A stretch of 42,924 bases of DNA from Rhizophagus sp. LPA8_4_AMF (GCA_021464525.1 JADRCO010000213.1:1-42924); one strand, 5' to 3'; counted from the first letter of the stretch, positions 1 to 11,646 are shown. Numbers and translations: made by a program. Notes: generated from the letters alone by a model not told the origin.

Positions 1-173
1 CCACTGGTCCATCCTTCAATTATGCAACGAGGAACACATTCTTTACACCAAAATTGATAATTAATTGGATCATAACAATTTTCATGATTAATTTTTACGG
101 AATTAGAATCTTTATCAGAAATATTTAATCTATTAAGTTCAGATGCTAATTGATTTTCATTAATAAAGCTCAT
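1..173 (-). CDS. Kinase-family protein, N-terminal fragment (cut by window edge)
   Basis: Starting from the ATG at 173, 57 codons are open on the minus strand and run off the window. The peptide begins MSFINENQLASELNRL and contains a Cys pair (WCKECVPRC) followed by EGWTSG. The WTSG stretch matches the NWTSGN that follows the CxxC module in the kinase gene at 2738-4083. I therefore infer the start of a related kinase-family protein, in which WTSGN and an alpha-helical linker normally precede the kinase domain. The kinase domain itself lies outside the window, so the class rests only on this N-terminal signature. It has the same orientation as the next gene, about 2.5 kb away. The short Asn/Ser-rich leader has no signal peptide. 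Confidence 0.6.
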   Translation of the reverse strand, partial: MSFINENQLASELNRLNISDKDSNSVKINHENCYDPINYQFWCKECVPRCIIEGWTS

Positions 174-2737
174 TTTTATAATATAAATTTTTTCAAGAGT
201 AAGTTTGTGTCAAATTTGTGAAAAAGAATTCCACGGTTATAAAAAAAAAATTTTTGGTGTTACCTAATACATAATTTAATTTGGATGTTCAATGAGGATT
301 AAAAAGGATCGGCATAAGTTTAACCGATATAAATCATTTGCTGCGGTATAACGATCATCGAGAAAAAATTTACTTCTCTTCTGCGGATCCTCGCTTGGAA
401 AGATAGGATCGCCAAATTGCTAAAGGATAACTGCTTGTGGGTTGTGTGAATTATTCCCATGGGGGCAATCGAATAGTAGATTATTAGGAGTAGTAGTTTT
501 TAATGTGTTTAAGATCTAGTTTTAGTTGATTAGTAATAAGATACTTTACTAACTCAACGGATGGTACAGTATTTTGACACAAAATTTTAACGTATGGTGT
601 AAAGCACATAGGCATAATGTTAGCCTAGATAAGTTTTTTAATTAACGCAAATTTTTAGTTAACGTAAATTTTGGTTATAATGTAGTGTATTCCTAGTAGT
701 TGGGTATTTGCTGTATAGTTGTATTTTTACAGGTGTATCGGATCGACATATATGCTGGTTTGATCAGTACTTATTAGTGTTTAATAATGAAAAAAAAAGG
801 AGTTATTTCAATCAAATTGGCACCGCAATAATACTAATTGATGGTGATTGTCATACTAATGATTAAAGTCGCTAGAGTTTTACTTTATAATTTAATAATT
901 CCAAATTAAAAAATTTACCTATTAATTTATTGATAAAAATAGGAAAATTTATATATTTACAGAAATTATCTAGGATACACAACTCAAAATCTGAACCACA
1001 CAATGTGACAATGCAAATTAATTTTTTTTTCTATTTCGTAAGTAATGTCGTAGCATGAATAGTATTAAGCGTCTTTCTGTGAGAAAAGTAGTATATCTTT
1101 ACTATAAAGATTGTTGAAATTTTGTTACAAAATAAACAATAAATTTTCATTATTTTCAAATAATTTTTTTCCTGTCATACAAATCTAAAACTATTTCAGA
1201 TTCTAGCTATACAATAATCTTAAACCTTGTACTGCAATCTCTATAAAATATTTTATAATATTTACTCATACAAATATTAGTACTTCCTAAGATCCGATAA
1301 GAAATTTGTTGAATAACACATTTTTTAATAAATTCAGACTTTAATTTCTATAAAGAATTAACACTAATAATAATTCTAATAGATGAAATAGGTAAAATTT
1401 TAGGGTTCTCACAGGTTTTTTCAGTTATATGAATATTAAGACTTGGATATTCATGTTTTTTAAGAATGTTAAGCTCAAAATCAACCTGTATCATAAATGT
1501 AACATTTTTGAATTATTCAAACTTTGAAGCTAAAATCTTATTGGGTCTATCCTTTTTCAAATTTTGATTTTTATTATTCAAATAACATTAATTATACATT
1601 TTGTAATTTGTGATTTGTTTAATATCATAAAATCTACCATAAATTTATTCACTACACTACCCCTAGAGCTTAAATTCAAATTTCGTATTCAAGTTGACAT
1701 TTTTTTTAATTCTTTAGTGATGATATTGGCATATCTGATATTTTATAAATTTATTTTGGTCGTAAATTGTGTCGAATTTTGTTTTTGCGTACATAGTATT
1801 TAATTGCTGGTAGATCAACATATACTGTTATTACAAGTATTAATAAATAGTATTATAAACTTTAAGTTTTTGAACACGTGGCCCTAATAGCATATCTCTA
1901 GGCCGACTTTAAAGAAAATAAACAATTTCTTTTTTTAAAAAAGCAATGAAAAATCAATGATAGTATGATTCCTCTATTTCTAGAGTCTATTAAGTTTGCA
2001 TTAAAAATTTTAAATTTCTTTTTATAAAGAAATGGGATTTTAGTATATTGCTGTAATAATGAAATTATCTAGTTTAATGAGCTATTTACTATTTATTAAT
2101 ATATGGTAATTAGGATAATATATTATTTCGTTTAATAATTTTACAATAATTGATGTACTCAAAGTATTATGAGTTAAGATTAACTGTTTAGTCATTAATT
2201 TAATTAAATTTTGTATAAAAGATTTATATGATTATGTTGACTCGCGTAATATATTTAAAACGTGTATATATATATTTCGCATAAATTTTAGTTTACCAAG
2301 TCGAGTTTAGGTCACGCAAATGACAAACCTGAATATTAGAGTTGAGTTCAAACATCCCTTTAAACCCACCCTGACTTGACTGAAATAATCTATCAATAAC
2401 ATTATTACCGCTAGTGATGATATTAGGGCGTTACACATTTATTTATACCTTTCACGTCTCTAATTTATTTCATTATAATATAAGTACCCATAGTAAAAAG
2501 TTACTAGATAATTTACTACATTTTTGTTCCATCTGTAATATCAGAAATGAAAAAAACATAAATTATTGTATTAGTATTAATTTAATAAAATAAAAACAAT
2601 AAATTAATTTATTAATAATACATACTTGTATCACTAATTTTTAATTGAGAAATATCAATTTGTAAAGATTCTATTTAATAAATAAAATTCATCAATATTT
2701 TTTTTTATAATTAAATTATTAAATATATATTGAACTA
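174..2737. other. Gene-free spacer, mostly AT-rich
   Basis: No convincing gene is visible on either strand. About 290-780 is less AT-rich than the rest, with several GATCGG/CGATC words and a short inverted pair (AGGCATAATGTTAGCCT, 610-626), but its frames are closed. From 860 onward the sequence is simple A/T-rich spacer; the open frame at 1564-1803 is hydrophobic low-complexity and is not supported. Confidence 0.5.
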
Positions 2738-4083
2738 TTAATTACCTGAAAATTCCTTGCTAATTATATTATCATTTTGTTCATCATAATAATCATTAGA
2801 ATTTTTTGATTCCGGAAGATTATAAAATTTAAGTAATCTACTTGTGTAAATAGCTTCAGAATGTGTTTCATATGATAAGCTTGTCAAAGGTATACTGTTT
2901 GTTGGTAAACTAATATTATTGATTTCTTCGACTTCTTTAATTTGTTCTTGTAATTCCATCTGATCATTAAATTTAACTCCCAATCCAAATAGAATATCAG
3001 TAAGTTCTTCTGCCGTTGGACGATTTGATGGATTTGCATCTAAGCATCTTTTAATTAAATTCACGATCAATTGAGGTACTTTAATATTAAATCTTGGTCT
3101 AAGTCCTTGACAAATTTTTATAGTTAAATTATGGTCATGGGCTACATCATGATATGGAGGTAGTCCAGAAATTACTTCATACATAATTATACCAAAACTA
3201 TAAATATCAGAAGCTTTAGTATAATTTTGACCTCTTAAAACTTCAGGAGCAATATAAGGTAAAACACCATATATACTATTTATATTATTTTTCGTATTTT
3301 CTGATGCATTATAATCTGCAGGTTTACATAATCCCATGTCAGTTATAGAAATATAATCTGAAAAATGGAGTATATTGCCAATATGTAGATCACGATGAAT
3401 TATTTCTTTTCCGTGAATTGTCCGAAGTCCTAATGCAACATAAGATAAATCTTCTAACTTAGTTTTCCAACTTAATTTATGATTTTTATCCAAATAATCA
3501 CGTAAACTTCCATTCTTCGCATATTGCATAACCATCATGTAATTTTTCGTTTTTGAGTCTTGTGTAATTCCATAAACTCTAGCAACCGAAATTTCACCTT
3601 TAACAGTCTTACAATGCATTGTTATCTGAAATATATATTCAAATAAGTTCGTTAGTAAAAAATCACATTAAATTAAGAAATTAGGTAATACTGTACCTCA
3701 TTGATAAATTCCGATGTAACGTTTTCTGATTTATCCAAACTTTTCAGAGCTACAAATTTATTGGAACAAAATCGTTTCCAATTTTGATTGTTATTATCCC
3801 AATTCCATATAAACCCATCAATCCATTTTGCTCTATATACTTTTCCAAAACCACCTTTTGTAATATATTCAATATCATAAAATCTATTATAAGGTATCCA
3901 TTCTAATGCTTTATAACGATCAATTGCTGATAGTTGAGTTTCTTGAATAAATTTGTCAATATTATCATTACCACTAGTCCAATTTTTAAAATTTTGTTGA
4001 AAATGTTTTGCATTACATGTTTTACACCATTTATAATCAGTGGTTTCTTGTTTACATTCTTCACACACCCAAAAGTCAATCAT
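2738..4083 (-). CDS. Protein kinase with N-terminal CxxC module (two exons)
   Basis: Exon 1 is 4083-3697 and exon 2 is 3625-2738. The 71-bp intron 3696-3626 has donor GTACAG and acceptor TTTCAG; joining them in phase 0 restores FINE-ITMHCK and gives 424 residues. Visible parts: Cys pairs at residues 7/10 and 20/23 (a likely small zinc-binding module), NWTSGN near 34-39, glycine loop GGFGKVY at 77-83, VALK lysine at 114, HRDLHIGN at 206-213, DMG in place of DFG at 225-227, APE at 255-257, and the DIYSFGIIMYEV and NRP motifs of the C-lobe. The C-terminal tail of about 70 residues is acidic and polar. All catalytic residues (K, HRD Asp, metal-binding Asp, APE) are present, so activity is expected. 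The lobe motifs resemble the TKL/tyrosine-kinase-like kinases expanded in arbuscular mycorrhizal fungi. The substrate is unknown. Confidence 0.9.
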
Positions 4084-6270
4084 TGTTCAATAGATTAACT
4101 TAGAAAACTTTATTAAATGGGTAATAAAAATGTTGCTACTTAAACGGAAAAAAGCTGAATGTTACCTTGAAATAATTTACGCGCGTTATGAAGCCGCAAG
4201 CCGCAGTGACTTGATTGATTATTAATAATCAGTTTCATTAATTTTTTATAAATATAGTTAGTATTTTATATTATTTGTATTAAATTATTTTATTTTTATT
4301 AGGTAGCCTCTTGTTGTATTATTTTAGTTAGATTTATTGTTAGCCGATTGATGATCATGATTAGGTAAGTCTATTGGCGCAACAAATTGTTCGTTGTACA
4401 AGTTGGTCAATGGTCAAATTGACGTTTAATCAAATTGTCCATTAGAATTTTACGTTAATGAATATCCCTCAGGGGGAGAGATATAAGTTTTTTTTAGAGT
4501 TTCCCAAGTTCCATTGGGTTTTAACAAATTTTTCTTTCGGGAAAAATTTGATTGGGAACTTTTTTAGTGCTTGGATTTACTACAGAACGCCGAGTGAGGC
4601 AGTAACATAAACTACACTAATTATCAACGTAATAAAAAATTGATCATTTAGATTTACCTCAAGACTTTGAACGTGATACATAAACTGTAACGTGGATCGA
4701 CAAAATAATACGCTAAGTTCAAAATGATAGACAAAAAAATAAAATGATATGTTGAAAAAAATTTTTTTTATGGTAACTACTGTCTTATGTTCAAAAGTTT
4801 AATAAAGTTTATTTGAAAACTGAATATTTCTGGCTTAGAGATCCTAAATAAATTAATTCTATTAAATTTATTATATATTTGCATGATATATAATAAAATA
4901 CATAATTCTCATAATAATTAAATAAAAAATCTTTATTGTGAATTATTTTGTGCATCAAAATTCTTTTTCTATAATATAAAGAGTATATAAAGTATAAATT
5001 TCAATTTGCTTAAAAAAGCTTAAGTTTAAGCTTAAGCTGTTTCAAGAAAAAGAACTTCTATTCTGATGTATGAATAAAACACGTGTTTGTTAATATGTTA
5101 TGTAGGTAAACTAGATTTACTTAAATGTACAAATATAAATCTCCTTATTACTCTTTATTAAATTCAAAAATAAGTTGTCAACAATAAACTATTTATATTT
5201 AAACCGTAATTTAGCTTGTTTAGCAATTTAATTTACGCACGCTTATTTAAAAGAACATGTGCTCAAACTCAATTAGATTCAGTTTAAGCATAAGAAAATT
5301 AACATTCCCAAAAACAAAGTGCGATTGTTCACATCAGAATCTTACTTTACAAACACATCATTGCGATTACATAATTGTGTATAACAACTTTTAGTATAAA
5401 ATTTTCAATTTAAAACTTTAAGCTATTTCTTCAGAAACTTTCCTTTAATAAAAAAAAAATGGAAATTCTTATCAGTTTAAGAAATTGTCATTTGGAATCG
5501 TACAATTAAATAAGGTTTTGAGCAAATTTAAAAGTCTCATAAATTTGATGCAATTAAATCAAATGTTCTTTAGTTTGAGAAGATTACATTTTGAAAAATT
5601 CTTCGCTCTTAGTAAGATTATTGCAAAGATAATTTGTAGCCATAGGTCTGTAATTTTTCTTAATAGAGTTAACTTCTCAAATTAATTTTCAAATCAAATA
5701 TAAATCATAATAATATTTAGATAAAATGATTAATAAGTCTCTAGGACATAAAAGATATAATGTCGTTATTGAATTTATTACATTATACAATATTAAAATA
5801 TTATAGATAGAAGTCTTTCTTTTTTAAGTTATTGATGCCACTCAACACATGATTTTCGCTTACAAATTGGTCATAATGTACCTTAGTATTAAATATTTAT
5901 GTTATAAAAAGAAGTTGATATAATAATAAATTTAATATTAAATTATTCAGATTAAGAATGTATTGCTATAATTTAATAAATCATCAAACTTGAAATTCAA
6001 ATTTAATACTAATTGAGTAAAATTAAAATATACAGACAAAACAATAATTATTCATCTCTAAGGTTAAACTTTATACGATAAATAATATTTATATAGACAA
6101 TTTAGAAACAAATTTAAAGTAAATCAATATTTTAAATAATTAACGTGTTTATTTATACACATAACTAAACTTTTGTATAAAACTGTGACCTGTATAATAC
6201 TACAGTTATTGATACTTACGGATGACCAATAATTTACCCCACAAAATAAAAATAATTTATAATTTATTCT
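4084..6270. other. Gene-free AT-rich spacer
   Basis: No supported gene. About 4330-4620 is less AT-rich and holds a compound hairpin (listed separately). Around 5018-5037 there are repeated CTTAAG words. About 5850-6000 is related to 15.97-16.09 kb (for example CTTAGTATTA after a shared block starting near GCTTACAAATTGGTCATAATG). This marks the homologous 3' flanks of two BTB genes. The 66-codon open frame at 5485-5685 has no coding character. Confidence 0.5.
4506..4561. repeat. Compound hairpin (nested inverted repeats)
   Basis: The inner arms CAAATTTTTC (4525-4534) and GAAAAATTTG (4541-4550) are perfect over 10 bp around a 6-nt TTTCGG loop. Outer arms AAGTTCC (4506-4512) and GGAACTT (4555-4561) are perfect over 7 bp. 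It could be a transposon footprint or a structured RNA segment; no function is assigned. Confidence 0.6.
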
Positions 6271-7799
6271 TTATTGATTGCATATGTTAAAAGTTTCAAT
6301 TTCTTCAATAGTATAAATTGTATCAGACTTTAAATTATTTTCATAATTATTGCACTTGTTATTAACATGTAGACTTTCATTGGTCATAGTTAATGAACCC
6401 TGACCAAAATTAAATCCAGTACAATCACTATCCAATATGGCTTTAGATTTATTTACTACCCGGCTTATTTTCATATGATGAGTATCTTCACTATTTTCAA
6501 ATGAGAAAATAAAATTACTATCTGAATTGTAAAATTGAAAACCAACTTTATCATCTCCTAATGAACTAAGCCCGATAGAACTGTATCCACCAAAAATTTT
6601 ATTCATATTTCTAACTTTAATTAAAACTAAACTTGCTACTCGACCATTACATTTTTTTCTAAATGACTCCTCACTAATTCTAATTCCATCATGACCACCA
6701 CGATAAATAAGTTTAAGCCTATACAATGGATCATTTCTAGTACGAATATACATGGTATCTTTTTTATCAATCCAATTAACTATTATTTTTGCAAGTATTG
6801 GTTTGATGATATTTGACTCAATTCCAATTTCAAATGAAAAACCAGTTCTAGGTGGTAAAATTGTAGTTTTAGGTAAAGCACCTTTATAATGAAATTCTTC
6901 GATTTCTTCATAAATATGATTAGGAATAATAGTTTTATAAGGACGGACTTTATCAAAAAAATCTACACGAGAAATTTCCGTAAATCGAATGAGAGGAATA
7001 AATTGATTTAAAGTTTTCTTCAATGCTTTGTAATCCTTATTATTCCATTTCGCTCTATCACTATTCTCATTCCCAAGACCAGGAGTTTGTTCAATACCCC
7101 ATTTAATTAAATGATCCCAAACGATAACTTCTTTAATTTGAAAGTCGTTTCTATTAAGTAAGTCATGAAGTATTTCCTTATTTATTGAAGGAAATATTTT
7201 TGAAAAAAATAATTGTAGAGGATTTACGCAGATAGATTCAAGACAATAATCAAGTAATTTCTTGCAATTATCAAGTCTAAACACAGCATTAAGAACAAGA
7301 ACAAAATTTTCATGAACCCATCTGGTTTGTTTTTCGATTAAATAATCTTGAACATTTCTAAATAATTCTTCAAGTAGCAATTCATCAGATGCAACTAGCA
7401 AATCAAGAATATTTATACCTGATTGTTTAGTTAAATCAAGTTCACCAGTGTAAATATATCTAATTAAAAATTATTCATATTTAGAATAAATTAATAAATT
7501 TAAATTTCAAATTTATAAATAATAAAATAATTAATTATTACTCACTTCAAAATTATATGAAAAACAGTTGAAGTAATATTCGGTTTGTTAAATATAATCA
7601 TATTATCCTTCTTTGTAATCCAATTTGTAGAAAGAGCACTTTTGAAATAAGGAGAACGAGCACGTAAAATAACTGAATGTGCACGAAATTCCTTTGTATT
7701 TTGGTTTTCACCAACTTGAATAATAACATTGTAATCATCTGCATCATCTAATATTAAGGAAAGGTCTTCTGAAAGACGAAAGTAAAAATTTGAAGCCAT
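6271..7799 (-). CDS. BTB-BACK-TLDc protein, array copy 1 (intact)
   Basis: Exon 1 is 7799-7546 and exon 2 is 7459-6271. The 86-bp intron (donor GTGAGT, acceptor ATTAG) splits a Lys codon and joins FHIIL-K-YIYTGELDL, giving 480 residues. The ATG at 7799 is chosen because all paralogs start MAS at the same place; an in-frame upstream ATG at 7919 lies in the conserved upstream element. Domains: BTB about 12-120 (DDADDYNVIIQVG, FRAHSVILRARSPYF, YIYTGELDL), BACK about 130-255, TLDc about 302-478 (LKLIYRGGHDG, GGYSSIG near 375, C-terminal TIYTIEEIETF). By family knowledge, BTB-BACK proteins are often adaptors for cullin-3 ligases, and TLDc domains (Oxr1, Rtc5) act on the V-ATPase or oxidative stress. 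The role here is inferred only. Confidence 0.9.
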
Positions 7800-7890
7800 G
7801 TTTTTTTTAAAAAAAAAAGGGTGCGACAAAAAATTTTTTAGGTTCATTAATGTCATATTATGGAAATAATCACGTGATTGACGGCTTAAA

Positions 7891-7913
7891 TATTTGTAAC
7901 GTTGCACAATGAA
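7891..7913 (-). promoter_or_regulatory. Shared BTB-array upstream element, copy 1
   Basis: On the gene strand this reads TTGTGCAACGTTACAAAT with an AT-rich flank, about 95 bp before the ATG at 7799. The same sequence lies upstream of four other BTB-TLDc loci in the window. AACGTT is a palindrome flanked by TTGT and ACAA, so a protein-binding dyad is plausible; it could also sit in the 5' UTR. Confidence 0.6.
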
Positions 7914-8730
7914 TTTCATTTGATCATTTTAACGAGATCTGCAATAAGCTTTTTTAATTGAATCGACAACTAATTAAATCTGTTTTTGCTATACATAATA
8001 TTTATATAATTTTATATGAGGAACTTAAACGATTTATTGTTGCTAATCAATATTATAAATTGAATATCTTTCAATTCTGAAAATATTACTGTATAAATAG
8101 GATATCGAACTAAAATTGGTAAAATTAAATCTTAATTAGATATATTAAAATAGTATTAGCGAAAATAAAACAGTTGAAATATAACAAACATCGTAAAATA
8201 TATAAGAAACCCGAAATTGTATTAAAAAAATATATTTGGCAATAACATTAGGACAATTTGAATCGTTTGTATTTAGGGATCGTAGATAGTACAACGACTT
8301 TAATCATAACAAATCGTGGTAGATAGAGAAGATATATAATTTATTATATATATTCAAGTTATGTATTTCTTTTTTTTTAAGATATTTTATAAATTAAATA
8401 AAAAATCGGGACAATATTTACAATCTTATCTTAAGGGGTAAATCGAAATAAAAAATGAGTCCAAAAAAGTTCAATCATTTATCATAAAAAAAACAAAGTT
8501 TAAATACTTGATTAAATAACAATTTATTAAAAGTATCTCATTTATAAATTCTCTTGTAATATTATTTGATTATTTAATTAGTATCATACAACAAATGTTG
8601 AATTACACCCGATTTTGGTATTACCATTTTAAACGCGAATTTTTTTTTTTAAATTTTTTTTATTTTTATTTTTACTTTTATTATTAATTTTTTTTTTTTT
8701 AAAAAAAAAGAAATTTACTATTTTCACATT
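7914..8730. other. AT-rich spacer
   Basis: No gene seen. It contains long A and T runs, particularly 8641-8712. The minus-strand open frame at 8629-8889 consists of poly-Lys/Phe from these runs plus part of the direct repeat at 8731-9015, and is not supported. Confidence 0.5.
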
Positions 8731-9015
8731 ATTAATTAAAAGTGACACTGTTCGTTCCAATTGTGGCGCAATGTAAAAAATAACGTGGCAATAATACTCT
8801 CGTAACGTTCCTTTTACTTCGCCCTCGTTAATAAAACAGATGATTGCATTGTGGCCAAAATAATTATTAAAATCAAAATCTCGATTCACACACTATTAAT
8901 TTAAAGTTTAAAGTGGCTCTGCTCCTCAATTGTATATTCAACATGGCGCAATGTAGAAAAACGTGGCAAAGATACTCTTGTACGCCTCCTTTACTTCACC
9001 ATTGATAATCATATG
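8731..9015 (+). repeat. Diverged direct repeat upstream of the peptide gene
   Basis: Two copies of about 110-120 bp (8731-8842 and 8895-9015) share ordered blocks: ATTAATT, AAAGTG, CAATTG, TGGCGCAATGTA, AACGTGGCAA, ATACTC, CCTTTTACTTC or CCTTTACTTC, and GATAA or TTAATAA. The period is about 165-170 bp. The second copy ends about 140 bp before the peptide start codon, so the repeat lies in its presumed promoter. Confidence 0.6.
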
Positions 9016-9156
9016 AAATGAAATAACGTAATCATGAATACGTGTTACTATGGAATATTTTCTTATAAAACAGTTCGAGAAAGAATTTCTTTAAAAAAAA
9101 AAAAAAAATTAACAAACAACGAATTAAAAATTTATATACCATACATAAAATCAACC

Positions 9157-9378
9157 ATGAAACTAAAATATTCATTTTTATTGATTTTTGTCTTTATTAT
9201 CATTTTAGCAGGTTAGTAATAAATGATCATTTTATGTTAAAGGTTTTCTCTTTTTTATATTAACTATTAAATTGGAATTTTTTAATATTATTTTAATGTA
9301 GATGCATTGAATGATGATAAACGTGACGCAGAACCACAACATGGCTTATGGAAAAGGAAAGTCACAAAAGCTCCCTGA
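9157..9378 (+). CDS. Secreted peptide precursor with KEX2/STE13-type processing sites
   Basis: Exon 1 is 9157-9211 and exon 2 is 9302-9378. The 90-bp intron (donor GTTAGT, acceptor ATGTAG) is phase 1 and builds an Asp codon, giving 43 residues. Residues 1-18 form a strong signal peptide (MKLKYSFLLIFVFIIILA). ALNDD follows, then KR at 25-26, DAEP at 27-30, QHGLW at 31-35, KR at 36-37, and the tail KVTKAP. In fungi KEX2 cuts after KR and STE13 removes X-Ala/X-Pro dipeptides; DA-EP fits that rule and would free a QHGLW core. This is the layout of alpha-type pheromone and other KEX2-processed precursors, though such genes usually carry several repeats and this one has a single unit. The start at 9157 is chosen for the signal peptide; an in-frame ATG at 9034 would bury it behind a Lys-rich leader. 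Expression is not shown. Confidence 0.65.
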
Positions 9379-10703
9379 ATATGTCCGGAATATGTATGTC
9401 TTCTGACTTAAAAAAAAACCAAATCTTTTTTATGTCCGCCGGAATTGTCTGGAAGAATTTTTTAATAACAACATAATATAAATTTTAATAATTTTATTTT
9501 AATGGATTTCTTTTATTTTCCTATTATTTTTAATAATAAATTGATTTTATTTTATAATTAATTTTTTAAAATAATTCTTTAATTTGAGCAAGTTACTGAT
9601 AAATTATTAACTCAACAGTGGCTAAACCTTTAAGAGAGATTTAAAATCATAAAAATTTTGGTTTTATCATTACTTATCTTATCCAATAAAAGACATAAAA
9701 TTTAATTAATTAATCTCGAAAAATTGAAGAATAAAATTTTAAGGCTGTCTCAAATTTTTTTTTAAAAAAAAATTATTAATAATGAAATTAATTAAAACCT
9801 CCTATATACTGCATACAATTTTAATTTTACGAAAAGTAAAGATCCACTTATTAATAGTGCTATTATTAAATCATTCTCCGTGCATTTAATATTAATAATC
9901 CAGAATGTTTCACTAAAAATATGTATATTGTTATACAAATTATGAATAATATTACATCCACAAAATCATGACGGACATGTATCACCATTTTTTCCAGTAC
10001 GATTAATCATTACATCATTACAATTTTTATTAATCTAACTTACATATGGTATTTATAAATGAAATATCTAAGAAGTATAATATTAAGACGAATCTTACCA
10101 AAACACCATTACAAAATATAAATAATATTTACCATTTTTTTTCTTTTTTTTTAATTTAAAATACTTGAACTCCTATCTTAAAGAGTATGTCGAGATAAAA
10201 ATGAGTCTAAAAAAAAAAATTTTGATTTTTCATCATAAAAAATATTTAATATGAAATTAAATTCAAATTATTAAGAAATTGTTTTCATATTTTGATCTAT
10301 TTAATTGCGTTAGGGTATTTAAATTTTATAATTTCTCATTCTCCGAAATTTTATTCATTCTAATTTAAATATACAGTAAATTGATATTACAGTGGCATGT
10401 GATTATTCTAAGCCACTGATCACAACGATGATTACAAATTATATATATATACTAGTTTTTTTAAAATAATTTTGGATCTTCTTTCAAACGTCTTGCGATC
10501 ATGAATTTTATTGTTATGGATTACAATAAAGGTATTATTTTGCATTTTGTTTTCCTTAGTGACCTGGAGTGTATTTTTTGTAACTCTCCCTTTTTGGGAG
10601 TGCAATTTCTCTTTAATATAATAGGACGTCGGGACTTTTAATTGAAGACAAATAGGTAACAAATTCTTTTTTTTTTAGAATTACCTAGTTACACACCCAA
10701 CCC
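9379..10703. other. AT-rich spacer
   Basis: No supported gene. Just past the peptide stop there are TCCGGAA and CCGGAATTGTC words, possibly the 3' UTR. A 76-codon minus-strand frame (10432-10662) is basic and lacks any recognisable motif, so it is not called. Confidence 0.45.
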
Positions 10704-11646
10704 ATGTTGTGGCAAGCTGAAAAAACAGTTCAGTTTGTAAGTGATTTATTTCTTAGCCATCAACAAATGGCTACGGGGTATTTCACCGATAAATTTTGTA
10801 CATATAGTAAAAAATGGAGCGGTAAGTATGTATATTAAATGTATATTATTCTATTTGTTTAAATTTAATGTTTGTCAATTATATTGTTGATAAAAATGGA
10901 TATGTTCATTTTACAACCCAGGATGAAGGAAGAACCTTTTTTCATATGATGAAAGAACACAATTTTGATTTAAAGACAACAATGAACGAATCCAATCAAA
11001 ACCATCAAATTTATTGAGTCCTATTATTTTAATACTGGTAGTCATGTTATATATGGAAGGGCAAGTAGTATATTGTAATATACAATTTAAAATTAATGTT
11101 TAATATATTTAATTTCACATTTATTATACAGGATAATATTGTTTCCAGTGAAAACTCAATATTATATGATAAAATTGATATTAATCCAATTAACCAAATT
11201 CTTCATGTTATTATATATTCGAAAAAAAAGTAGGTGATTTATTAATCATTTAAAGTTATATTATAAAAAATTTACTAATTTTTTAATGTAAGAAACATAT
11301 TTGTAGTTATAATCTCAACTCTGGAAATTGTGGACAACCGAATTTACTATTCACGGTTCTGAAAATATGGTTGTAATCAAAGAAAGTTTTTCTGACCTCA
11401 ACATTGAAGACTGTATAAAAAATCCTTTATCATCCGGTACCTTTTCACTAAAAATTAATTTTCCTTCAAGGTAACATACTTAATCAATTACTGCATCTTG
11501 TTTATTATTGTATTTTTGACTAACTTATAGACATTTTAATTATTGCAAATAATATTGATTTAAACATGCCAGATCTTATGCGTGTTAGTAATGAGACTAT
11601 GACTATAGTGTTTGAAAAATTAATAATTCAATTTATGATTGTATAA
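10704..11646 (+). pseudogene. Unrecognised multi-exon gene, probably broken
   Basis: Five coding-like segments follow one another. 10704-10821 starts at ATG (MLWQAEKTVQFVSDLFLSHQ..., then MATGYFTDKFCTYSKKWS) and ends at a good donor GTAAGT. 10874-11017 contains VDKNGYVHFTTQDEGRTFF and closes with TGA. 11132-11233 follows an ACAG acceptor (DNIVSSENSILYDKIDINP). 11322-11470 has WKLWTTEFTIHGSEN and ends at GTAACA. 11531-11646 follows a TAG acceptor (ILIIANNIDLNMPDLMRV). Amino-acid composition and splice sites look genuine, but the first splice leads straight into a stop (G plus GA TGA) and later joins also break. I do not recognise the family. It is either a decayed gene or one with splice sites I could not resolve. 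Confidence 0.4.

Noticed and set aside
1564-1803. 79-codon plus-strand open frame
   Set aside because: Hydrophobic low-complexity product in AT-rich spacer, with no motif or promoter context.
5485-5685. 66-codon plus-strand open frame
   Set aside because: AT-rich composition only; no start context and no homology signal by eye.
7800-7919. Longer start for BTB copy 1 at the ATG at 7919
   Set aside because: It translates the shared upstream element and an A-run; all paralogs align from MAS at 7799.
8629-8889. 86-codon minus-strand open frame
   Set aside because: Made of poly-Lys/Phe runs and the direct repeat upstream of the peptide gene.
9034-9156. Upstream in-frame start of the peptide gene
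   Set aside because: It would place a Lys-rich leader before the signal peptide; the ATG at 9157 is the sensible start.
10432-10662. 76-codon minus-strand open frame
   Set aside because: Basic product with no recognisable motif; a weak possibility only.
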